A stretch of DNA of 5,639 nucleotides. It comes from Thermoplasmata archaeon (GTDB taxonomy: Archaea; Thermoplasmatota; Thermoplasmata; Thermoplasmatales; Thermoplasmataceae). Positions 1 to 5,467 of the stretch are shown here, one piece after another (position 1 is the stretch's first letter; the number at the start of each line of letters is the position of its first letter). The position numbers and the translations under genes were made by a program. Below the pieces are notes generated by a model. It was not told the origin of the DNA and made no database searches. It saw only the letters and a list, made by a program, of their open reading frames with translations. The stretch covers positions 1 through 5,639 of the forward strand of contig JAKAUD010000188.1 in NCBI GenBank assembly GCA_021827885.1, in the 5' to 3' direction.

Positions 1-9
1 ACATTACAA

Positions 10-94
10 GCAGGGGTTGTCGAGATTGGTCAAAGGCGCCAGATTGAGGGTCTGGTTCCGTAGGGATACGCGGGTTCAAATCCCGTCCCCTGCA
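10..94 (+). tRNA. tRNA-Leu, anticodon GAG
   Basis: Decodes CUC/CUU leucine codons. The full class II cloverleaf can be folded by eye. The acceptor stem pairs 10-16 (GCAGGGG) with 87-93 (CCCCTGC), with discriminator A at 94. The D arm starts at 19 and carries the A14 and GG (28-29) signature. The anticodon stem pairs 39-43 with 51-55 around the loop TTGAGGG, giving anticodon GAG at 46-48. The long variable arm (56-69) has a short helix TTCC/GGGA. The T arm pairs 70-74 with 82-86 and has the loop TTCAAAT. No intron is present and CCA is not encoded, as is usual in archaea. G13 (position 22) faces A22 rather than forming a Watson-Crick pair, and G15 is at position 24. The promoter must lie mostly upstream of the window. 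Confidence 0.96.
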
Positions 95-102
95 TATTTT
101 TT
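95..102 (+). terminator. Oligo-T terminator after tRNA-Leu
   Basis: TATTTTTT directly follows the mature 3' end of the tRNA. Archaeal RNA polymerase stops at T-runs without needing a hairpin, so this is a plausible terminator. It also separates the tRNA from the convergent PLP-enzyme gene, whose stop codon is at 121-123. I saw no matching T-run on the minus strand for that gene. Confidence 0.5.
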
Positions 103-120
103 GATATCTTGTTGATCACT

Positions 121-1296
121 TCATAGAAAATCAAGAGCATTGCTTATGTCTTCTATTAGATCTTCTGCATCCTCAATGCCGCAAGAAAACCGCACAAGAC
201 CATCTCTTATGCCTATCTTTTCCCTCTCTTCCCTGGACATTAAGGAATGTGAAGTATCCACCGGCAGAGTGGCTAACGATTCCACCCCTCCAAGGCTGGG
301 AGCTGGAGAAATATACTTCAGCTTTCCCATGAATTTTCTTGCGCTTTCCAGGCCACCCTTTATTTCGAAGGATAACATTCCACCAAATCCCCTCAAATTT
401 CTTGAGGCGATTTCATTATACGGGCTTGACTTCAGTCCCGGGTAAAATACGTTTTCTATTTTTTGGTTTTGCTCAAGAAATTCCGCGATTTTCTGTGCAT
501 TCTCGTTTTGCCTTTCTACCCTGATCCCTACTGTTTTCATCCCCCTTGAAATAAGGAATGCTTGTGTTGGGTCGAGAACTGAACCAAAATTTTTCCTGGT
601 GTCCTGGATTTCTTTAGGATCTGTGTTTAACCCTATAAATCCACAGATTGTGTCAGAGTGCCCAGAGAGGTATTTTGTTCCGCTGTGTATTACAAAATCA
701 GCTCCCAGATTGAGCGGATTCTGGTTAACCGGGGACGCAAATGTTGCATCTATGACAAGTTTTGCCTTTGATTTAGAACATATTGAGCCTAAGAGTTCAA
801 TATCAGTGACCTTGTCAGTTGGGTTGGTGATTGATTCTGCATATATCATGTCATAATTTGATGCTTTGAACGAGCCCTTGTTAAGGCTGTCTGTGTCTAT
901 AAACGTGATTTCTATGCCATATTCCCTTAATTTATTCGTGAAGAAAGCATGTGTCTGGCCATAAAGTTCAGAGGCGGATAAGAGTTTCATTCCCCTTTTC
1001 ATTGTTGAAAATATCAGGGAAGAAATTGCAGACATCCCTGATGAGAATGAGATACCAAACTTTGATCCCTCAATTGATGAATATTTTTGCTCAAGCGAAT
1101 TTATTGTTGGGTTACCCACTCTGGTATACAGGTATGGTTTCCCGGTTGCCGGATCATTTATGGCACCCTTTTCATAATTTGGATAGATAAATGTGGCATT
1201 TTGGAATATAGGTGTTACCACATTTCCAAATTCCTTAATTTTAAGCTCTCCCGAAGAAACGGCCCTTGTGTTGATACCTGCGACTTTTTCTGCCAT
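121..1296 (-). CDS. Cys/Met metabolism PLP-dependent enzyme (cystathionine gamma-synthase/gamma-lyase type)
   Basis: A 391-residue fold-type I PLP enzyme of the transsulfuration family, cytosolic and probably tetrameric. Visible active-site elements are Tyr57 and Arg59 in YTRVGNPT (phosphate contact across the dimer), SSGMSA (85-90), Tyr112 in LYGQT (stacks on PLP), Asp183 in VIDATFASP (pyridine nitrogen), the Schiff-base Lys208 in HSGTKYLSGHSD, SLGGVESLA (334-342) and Arg369 in VRFSCGIED (substrate carboxylate). Its length is normal for the family. Family knowledge allows cystathionine gamma-synthase, gamma-lyase, O-acetylhomoserine sulfhydrylase or methionine gamma-lyase. SLGGVESL leans to the cystathionine enzymes, and Gln114 replaces the Cys typical of methionine gamma-lyase. 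The exact substrate cannot be read from sequence. Start: the ATG has no close Shine-Dalgarno, and an in-frame TAG lies 37-39 nt upstream with no other start codon between. It is convergent with tRNA-Leu and 109 bp downstream of tmk. Confidence 0.93.
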   Translation of the reverse strand: MAEKVAGINTRAVSSGELKIKEFGNVVTPIFQNATFIYPNYEKGAINDPATGKPYLYTRVGNPTINSLEQKYSSIEGSKFGISFSSGMSAISSLIFSTMKRGMKLLSASELYGQTHAFFTNKLREYGIEITFIDTDSLNKGSFKASNYDMIYAESITNPTDKVTDIELLGSICSKSKAKLVIDATFASPVNQNPLNLGADFVIHSGTKYLSGHSDTICGFIGLNTDPKEIQDTRKNFGSVLDPTQAFLISRGMKTVGIRVERQNENAQKIAEFLEQNQKIENVFYPGLKSSPYNEIASRNLRGFGGMLSFEIKGGLESARKFMGKLKYISPAPSLGGVESLATLPVDTSHSLMSREEREKIGIRDGLVRFSCGIEDAEDLIEDISNALDFL

Positions 1297-1317
1297 ACTT
1301 ACTAATGCCTTGCGATT

Positions 1318-1326
1318 GAATAATTC
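1318..1326 (-). promoter_or_regulatory. Possible TATA box of the PLP-enzyme gene
   Basis: On the minus strand GAATTATTC spans -30 to -22 relative to the ATG at 1296. This is the usual archaeal distance if the transcript starts at or next to the start codon (leaderless). The match to a TATA consensus is weak and no clear BRE is seen. The gene could instead be read from tmk across the 109-bp gap. Confidence 0.25.
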
Positions 1327-1405
1327 TTGCTAATCCTCCCTTGGTTCTTTTTGGGTGTTAGGGTACCGGTTCACCTTCATCACAGTGGCCGCAATGATAG
1401 AACAT

Positions 1406-2026
1406 TCAAACATTCAATCCAAGCTTAGATTTCAGCCCGGATAATGCACATTCCAAAACGCTGTACTTATCCATACTTGCATCGCAAACATGAAAATTCC
1501 TTGAAAGTATTCCGTTTCCTATAGCCTTCATGTATGCGCCGTAAACGGATTCAAGATATGCTTTATCCTCAAACATTTCATAGTGGTTCTCCTTCTTTTT
1601 TCTGCCTTCAAAATCCTGAGGTTTAAGATCAAGATATATTGTCAGGTCAGGAATCAATTGAGTAATGCTGAGTGTGTTTTCCATCCACTTTATCCATGAC
1701 TCCTCGTCGCGAAAGAGGCCTTTCAACAGTGTTCCCTGGTAAGCAAATGTTGACAGGGAAAAACGATCGCAAATGACTATAAAGCCCTCCCTTATCTTTT
1801 CCTCAATAAGTGCGACGTGGTTGATCCTGTCTTTAATGAACAGTGCAAGCAGGATCAGCGGATCATTCCTCCCGGTTTTTTCCAGGAGAGATAGGTTCTC
1901 AGTGAATTTTTCTGTAGGCTCATAAGTTAAGTACACCTTAAACTTGCTTGATGAAAGGCTTTTTTCAAGGGCCTTTGCAAGTGTACTCTTCCCTGCTCCA
2001 TCTATACCTTCTATAGCAATGAACAT
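1406..2026 (-). CDS. tmk: Thymidylate kinase (dTMP kinase)
   Basis: Phosphorylates dTMP to dTDP with ATP in the cytosol, the step shared by de novo and salvage dTTP supply. At 206 residues it has normal length. Motifs in order: Walker A GIDGAGKST (7-15); TYEP (34-37) in place of the common TREP; DRINH (66-70); the family DRF motif at 87-89 followed by AYQG (95-98), which binds the thymine nucleotide; PDLTIYLD (126-133), the core strand; and a basic LID, GRKKK (141-145). The P-loop lacks the Arg of yeast/human (type I) enzymes while the LID is basic, a type II-like arrangement as in E. coli. No Shine-Dalgarno precedes the ATG. A TATA-like box in the 37-bp gap to the upstream CoA-transferase gene suggests its own leaderless transcript, although co-transcription is possible. 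Confidence 0.95.
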   Translation of the reverse strand: MFIAIEGIDGAGKSTLAKALEKSLSSSKFKVYLTYEPTEKFTENLSLLEKTGRNDPLILLALFIKDRINHVALIEEKIREGFIVICDRFSLSTFAYQGTLLKGLFRDEESWIKWMENTLSITQLIPDLTIYLDLKPQDFEGRKKKENHYEMFEDKAYLESVYGAYMKAIGNGILSRNFHVCDASMDKYSVLECALSGLKSKLGLNV

Positions 2027-2050
2027 GATAACACTGTTAGAATGAACGGC

Positions 2051-2058
2051 ATAAAATA
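2051..2058 (-). promoter_or_regulatory. Candidate TATA box of tmk
   Basis: The minus strand reads TATTTTAT, ending 25 nt before the tmk ATG. It sits in the short gap after the CoA-transferase stop (2064-2066). Composition and distance fit an archaeal TATA box for a leaderless mRNA. This is inference from spacing only. Confidence 0.4.
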
Positions 2059-2063
2059 ATATT

Positions 2064-3716
2064 CTATTTTTCCTGAACTTTTTGCTGATGACGGGGGGCC
2101 TTTTTCGAAAGACCTAATTTCCAGTTCCTGAAGATCGCCCTGTCCATTTCCATAACAGCTGGGGCAACCTTGGGCCTGAATTCCATCATGTCCATAATAT
2201 CTTTTTCAATGTCTATCCCGGGGGCAACCTCGACGAGTGTTAAATTTCCTGAAATTAGTTTAAATACCCCTCTTTCCGTTATATAAGTGACCTCCTTCTT
2301 CTTCCCATCCATCAGTTTTGCGGAGAATAGCGTTTGATAAGCCTCCTTCACGAATTTCTTTCCACCATCACTGATTATTTTTATTCCTTCCATAGTAACA
2401 TCTATTTTCGGCTTCCCCGATGTGAAAGCGCCCGAGAAAATTATTCTTGGTGAGCCGGTCACGATTACAGGAAACCCGCCGGGTCCTGTTATCTTATTCC
2501 TGAGTGATGAGGGATTCACGCTGCCAGTGTGATCCACTTCCATGAACCCGAGGACTGCCAGATCGATCATGCCACCTTCATAAAGGGTGAATTGGTCAGG
2601 GAGTGGAATTATGGCAAATGGCCCCATCGAAAGGCCAAAGTCAGGCCCTTTCAGTGGAACCCCTCCCCATGGCCCCGCCTCGACTGTAGAATAGACAAAG
2701 TCCCTGAGGCCCTCATCATTAAGGATTGATGGTACCTCAGCCGGTATGCCAACGCCGAAGTTCACTATTATAGGCCCTTTCTTTTCTGAAATCACATTCG
2801 CAACTTCTATCGCCGTTCTTCTTGTGATTACGTCCCTGAATGTCAATTGATCTGTTGATTCGTTTCTGGGCACATCCGGCGGAATTATGGTTCCTGAAAT
2901 ACCCGGATCAAATTCCAGGTTTCCACCCTGCCATGAATACATTTCCGGAGAAACGACCACATAATCAATGAGAGGACCCGGTACGTGCACAGCCTTAGGA
3001 TTCAGCGTCCCGAATTTTGCTATTCGTTCAACCTGCGCGAAAACCATGCCTCTCTTAGGCATTGCCTTGGCGGCTTGTGCAATGGAAAACACGCTTCCGT
3101 ATATGCCTTCCTTCTCCATGCTCATGTTACCAATTTCGTCGGCGGTTGTCCCCCTTATCAGTGAAAAGTCTGGTTGCGGGCCTTTGAAGAAAATGAATTC
3201 CTGCCCATCGATCAGTATAATTTCCTGGGCAATACGTTTCTTCTCTTTGCTCTTGTCGTTGATGTAACATCCCGATTCCCTTGGATCCAGAAAGGTTCCC
3301 AACCCAACCCTTGTTATGAGTCCCGGCCTGCTGGCAGCTATTTCCCTGAACCAGTGTGCAACCGTTCCTATGCTTGCCGTATATCCTTCTATGTTGTTTT
3401 CCCTGACGATCTTCTCCATCCATGGAGTGAAACCAAGGAAAGGAGAAAGAATCCCGGAAAGGAATTTGAAATCACCGGATTCATACATCTTCTTTGCAAT
3501 AATATCAAGTCCTCTTCCCGGAGAACCGGGAGAGCTGTCAGAGATGAGAAACAAATCTGAAGGGTGGCCCGTTTCTTCATACGTCTCAAAAAGTTTGAGG
3601 AGAAGAAATTCCGGTGAAGTTGATAGGTTGAATCCAGATACTGCAAATGAAGAAGCATCATCCAGCTTGGTGTAAAGGAATCTGAGATCTAGTTCCTCCT
3701 TAATTATATGAGTCAT
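2064..3716 (-). CDS. Family I CoA-transferase, fused alpha/beta subunits (acetate/propionate CoA-transferase type)
   Basis: Moves CoA between a short-chain acyl-CoA and a free carboxylic acid through a glutamyl-CoA thioester. The 550 residues carry both halves of the fold, as in Pct and E. coli YdiF. The N-terminal alpha-like half has SGFNLSTSPEFL (27-38), matching the GGF..x..PE element near the start of Pct. The C-terminal beta-like half has VNFGVGIPAEVPSIL (318-332), then the catalytic STVEAGPWGGVP (343-354) with Glu346 as the expected nucleophile, FGLSMGPFA (360-368), TGPGGFPVIV (410-419) and a Pct-like end around TERGVFKL (480-487) and APGIDIEKDI (498-507). The last roughly 20 residues form a basic tail (SKKAPRHQQK) that looks slightly longer than usual. 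Acyl substrates cannot be told from sequence. The upstream region carries a 36-bp direct repeat and no Shine-Dalgarno. tmk follows after 37 bp. Confidence 0.92.
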   Translation of the reverse strand: MTHIIKEELDLRFLYTKLDDASSFAVSGFNLSTSPEFLLLKLFETYEETGHPSDLFLISDSSPGSPGRGLDIIAKKMYESGDFKFLSGILSPFLGFTPWMEKIVRENNIEGYTASIGTVAHWFREIAASRPGLITRVGLGTFLDPRESGCYINDKSKEKKRIAQEIILIDGQEFIFFKGPQPDFSLIRGTTADEIGNMSMEKEGIYGSVFSIAQAAKAMPKRGMVFAQVERIAKFGTLNPKAVHVPGPLIDYVVVSPEMYSWQGGNLEFDPGISGTIIPPDVPRNESTDQLTFRDVITRRTAIEVANVISEKKGPIIVNFGVGIPAEVPSILNDEGLRDFVYSTVEAGPWGGVPLKGPDFGLSMGPFAIIPLPDQFTLYEGGMIDLAVLGFMEVDHTGSVNPSSLRNKITGPGGFPVIVTGSPRIIFSGAFTSGKPKIDVTMEGIKIISDGGKKFVKEAYQTLFSAKLMDGKKKEVTYITERGVFKLISGNLTLVEVAPGIDIEKDIMDMMEFRPKVAPAVMEMDRAIFRNWKLGLSKKAPRHQQKVQEK

Positions 3717-3721
3717 GTATT

Positions 3722-3809
3722 GTTATTCTCAGCCATAATGTAAAGGTTTAGGCTTAAATATGAGTTGTGGAATGTATTTTTCAACCAAAACGCAAGGGTT
3801 TAGGCTTAA
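3722..3809. repeat. Imperfect 36-bp direct repeat upstream of the CoA-transferase gene
   Basis: Copies lie at 3722-3757 and 3774-3809, offset by 52 bp. Aligned without gaps they agree at 28 of 36 positions, and the last 13 bases (GGTTTAGGCTTAA on the + strand) are identical. Similarity stops sharply after that core. Both copies lie in the 113-bp gap between the aminopeptidase stop and the CoA-transferase start. The offset is close to five helical turns, so a protein bound to both would sit on one face of the DNA. The nearer copy overlaps the likely promoter. Options are a duplicated promoter or operator. Confidence 0.7.
3752..3762 (-). promoter_or_regulatory. Candidate TATA box of the CoA-transferase gene
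   Basis: The minus strand reads CATATTTAAGC, ending 36 nt before the ATG at 3716. A TATA box here would place the transcript start about 10-20 nt ahead of that ATG. It overlaps the end of the nearer repeat copy, so a factor binding the repeat could control access to it. Inferred from composition and spacing only. Confidence 0.3.
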
Positions 3810-3829
3810 TCTTGGAGATCCATGATTGA

Positions 3830-4702
3830 TTATTTTGTAGTAACGATAATTTCATCAGATAATACCAGAATAGTATGTTCAGCCTGGGATATCATTGCAC
3901 CATTATGTTCCTTCAATACCGGAAACTGTGATATCTGCTTTTTTGACATCATTTTTTTCATATAGTTACTGTGATCAGGAATCAAGCCGGTTATCCACCT
4001 TTCTGCGAAAGGAAGCATGTTGAATGCGCTAAATACAGGATCTCTTTTATCCTGCTTCGTTCCACTCATTATGTAAATGTTGCCTCCCGGGCCATTGTGA
4101 ATCATGCCAATGCCGGTGGAAGCAAACGGTTCAATCGCAATAAGGCTTCCGGGGGTGATTGTTGCCCCGTTTCCATCGTCATAATTCGGGATGAAAATCC
4201 TTGAGTGCAAATCGAACCTGTTTATTCCATGCCCCCCCAGATTCCTGATAGGCTTGAAGCCAAATGAGTTTATCCTGTCGCCGATTGCCTTTCCGATGCG
4301 GTTGATTGGCACATTGGGCCGCAGTACTCTCAGCGCTGCCTCAAGGGCTTCTCTGGACGAATCGATAAGAGTTGAGTATTCACCCTTTCCTCCTACCTCA
4401 ATCGTTGCAGCATTGTCGGAGATGAAACCACCTACCTGTGCCCCAATGTCGACCTTGACAAGATCTCCCGTTTTGAATTTTTTCTTATCCAGTGGAGAGG
4501 GGGTATAGTGTGCTGCTTCATTATTGATTGACAGGTTGAGTGGGAATGAAGGCTGTGCACCTTCCTGCCTTATGAAATTTTCCGTCTTTTCGGCCACGTC
4601 CAGAAGCAATGCGCCCGGTTCAATCATTGTAAGCGCGAAATCCAGGGCTGCCTTTCCTAATTTACCGGCACTCAATATTCTGGTCTTGTCTGCTGCATCC
4701 AT
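3830..4702 (-). CDS. map: Methionine aminopeptidase, type II (archaeal)
   Basis: Removes the initiator methionine from new proteins as they leave the ribosome; a two-metal cytosolic pita-bread enzyme. All five metal ligands are visible: Asp85 (VDIGA), Asp96 (SDNA), His158 (GGHG), Glu191 (IEPFA) and Glu275 (QAEHT). His65 (NEAAHYTP) and His166 (DLHSR) match the substrate-side histidines. The 84 residues between Glu191 and Glu275 show the type II helical insert; bacterial type I enzymes have about 30 there. The 290-residue length is typical of archaeal enzymes, which lack the N-terminal extensions of eukaryotic MetAP2. The start is well fixed: an in-frame TAA sits at -6 to -4 from the ATG. No Shine-Dalgarno. 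It is divergent from the SDR gene across 89 bp. Confidence 0.96.
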   Translation of the reverse strand: MDAADKTRILSAGKLGKAALDFALTMIEPGALLLDVAEKTENFIRQEGAQPSFPLNLSINNEAAHYTPSPLDKKKFKTGDLVKVDIGAQVGGFISDNAATIEVGGKGEYSTLIDSSREALEAALRVLRPNVPINRIGKAIGDRINSFGFKPIRNLGGHGINRFDLHSRIFIPNYDDGNGATITPGSLIAIEPFASTGIGMIHNGPGGNIYIMSGTKQDKRDPVFSAFNMLPFAERWITGLIPDHSNYMKKMMSKKQISQFPVLKEHNGAMISQAEHTILVLSDEIIVTTK

Positions 4703-4724
4703 GATTTATGGTTATGGCATGTTC

Positions 4725-4766
4725 AAACAAAATCCTTTTTAATTTATTTTGTTAACCATTTTGTTT
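4725..4766. repeat. Inverted and direct AAACAAAAT-type motifs in the divergent promoter region
   Basis: AAACAAAAT at 4725-4733 is the exact inverse of ATTTTGTTT at 4758-4766. A third, 8-base copy (ATTTTGTT) lies at 4746-4753, and a GTTAAC palindrome lies at 4751-4756. The set sits between the map and SDR start codons and flanks the likely TATA boxes of both, so it could be an operator. The region is very AT-rich, so chance repetition is a real alternative. Confidence 0.35.
4736..4745 (-). promoter_or_regulatory. Candidate TATA box of map
   Basis: The minus strand reads AAATTAAAAA at -43 to -34 from the map ATG. This would put transcription start about 10 nt before the ATG, giving a very short leader. 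No Shine-Dalgarno lies in that leader. Placement is by composition and spacing. Confidence 0.3.
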
Positions 4767-4776
4767 ATTTAATATA
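4764..4776 (+). promoter_or_regulatory. Candidate TATA box of the SDR operon
   Basis: TTTATTTAATATA lies at -28 to -16 from the ATG at 4792. It is the best TATA-like stretch ahead of that gene and fits a leaderless or nearly leaderless transcript. An earlier ATG at 4782 is out of frame with the SDR, so it does not compete as an extended start. Confidence 0.4.
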
Positions 4777-4791
4777 CTCACATGATAATCT

Positions 4792-5466
4792 ATGGCAAAA
4801 AATGGAGAAAATGGAAGTGTGCTCATAACCGGAGGTACTTCCGGATTGGGAAGAGCATGTGTTGAAACGTTCCTGAAATCAGGATGGAGTGTAGCCACCT
4901 TTGGAAGGCGAATGGATTTAATATCAGAGCTAAGAGAAGTTTATTTCGGCTCATCCTTAATAGCGGAAGTGTGCGACTTGCGCGTATCAAATCACGTAGA
5001 CAATGTTTTGGATCGGGTAAAGATGAAGTTTCAAAGGCTAGACGCAATAATCCTGAATGCAGGAGAACTAGGCAGAACACCCCTGGCTACTGTTGAACAG
5101 CTGGAACTGAACGATTTCAGAACAGTTTTTGAGACCAATTTCTTTGGAAATATATCCATAGTTCAAAAGATTATGAGGCTATTTCCAGGTGGGAAAGAGG
5201 TTTTTGTCCATATTACATCTGACACTGGTTTAAACCCTTACCCAAAGTGGGGGCCATATGGATCATCAAAGGCGGCCATGGATTTCCTCTTCAAGATCTT
5301 GCAATCGGAAAACATCAACAACCAAAGGAGATTCCTGTCTTTTGACCCGGGTGACATGAATACAGAAATGCACAGGAAAGCTCTGCCCGAGGACAAACCT
5401 GAAACATTAAAGGACCCGATGAAATCTGCGGCTGAACTGGAATCTTTGCTAAAGGAGATGATCTGA
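4792..5466 (+). CDS. Short-chain dehydrogenase/reductase (classical SDR)
   Basis: A 224-residue NAD(P)-dependent oxidoreductase with a single Rossmann domain, probably soluble. It shows the cofactor loop TGGTSGLG (13-20); Arg39-Arg40 after the second strand, which favour NADPH; Asp62 in CDL (adenine contact); and NAG (89-91). The full catalytic tetrad is present: Asn116 (TNFFGN), Ser143 (ITSDTG), Tyr156 and Lys160 (YGSSK). DPGDMNTEMH (185-194) is the usual post-Lys loop that closes over cofactor and substrate. It is slightly shorter than the common 240-260 residues, with a brief C-terminus. The substrate is unknown. There is no Shine-Dalgarno at its own start, and a TATA-like box sits at about -22. 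One base separates its stop from the next ATG, so the two are almost certainly one operon, and its substrate may relate to that partner. Confidence 0.93.
   Translation: MAKNGENGSVLITGGTSGLGRACVETFLKSGWSVATFGRRMDLISELREVYFGSSLIAEVCDLRVSNHVDNVLDRVKMKFQRLDAIILNAGELGRTPLATVEQLELNDFRTVFETNFFGNISIVQKIMRLFPGGKEVFVHITSDTGLNPYPKWGPYGSSKAAMDFLFKILQSENINNQRRFLSFDPGDMNTEMHRKALPEDKPETLKDPMKSAAELESLLKEMI
5454..5463 (+). promoter_or_regulatory. Strong Shine-Dalgarno for the downstream operon gene
   Basis: GGAGATGATC matches the conserved anti-Shine-Dalgarno complement GGAGGTGATC at 9 of 10 positions. It lies inside the last codons of the SDR gene. GGAG ends 10 nt before the ATG at 5468, a workable distance. 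It fixes that start codon and shows that internal genes here use leadered initiation, unlike the other five genes in the window. Confidence 0.75.
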
Positions 5467-5467
5467 G

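Noticed and set aside
1335..1340. GGGAGG on the minus strand, Shine-Dalgarno-like, before the PLP-enzyme gene
   Set aside because: It is 38 nt from the ATG, and no ATG, GTG or TTG lies at a usable distance in frame; an in-frame TAG also follows it.
1353..1375. Imperfect palindrome GGTG..GGTACC..CACC upstream of the PLP-enzyme gene
   Set aside because: Only the outer four and the central six bases pair; the four positions between them on each side do not. Too weak to call an operator, and about 60-80 bp from the start codon.
1401..1417. Tandem AACATTCAA repeated twice with one shared base at the tmk 3' end
   Set aside because: A nine-base duplication spanning the tmk stop codon, with no structure around it; a common chance event.
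2084..2131. Possible box C/D small RNA (TGATGA ... CTGA) on the + strand
   Set aside because: It lies inside the CoA-transferase coding end, lacks a matching D'/C' pair and terminal stem, and such short boxes are frequent by chance.
3127..3675. Several 90-130 codon open frames overlapping the CoA-transferase gene in other frames on both strands
   Set aside because: Their translations show no recognisable domain and they lie within a gene with full family motifs; they are reading-frame shadows.
3739..3796. On the minus strand, a 19-codon frame starting at TTG in the farther repeat copy
   Set aside because: Very short, with a weak start and no similarity to known peptides; more likely a by-product of the promoter duplication.
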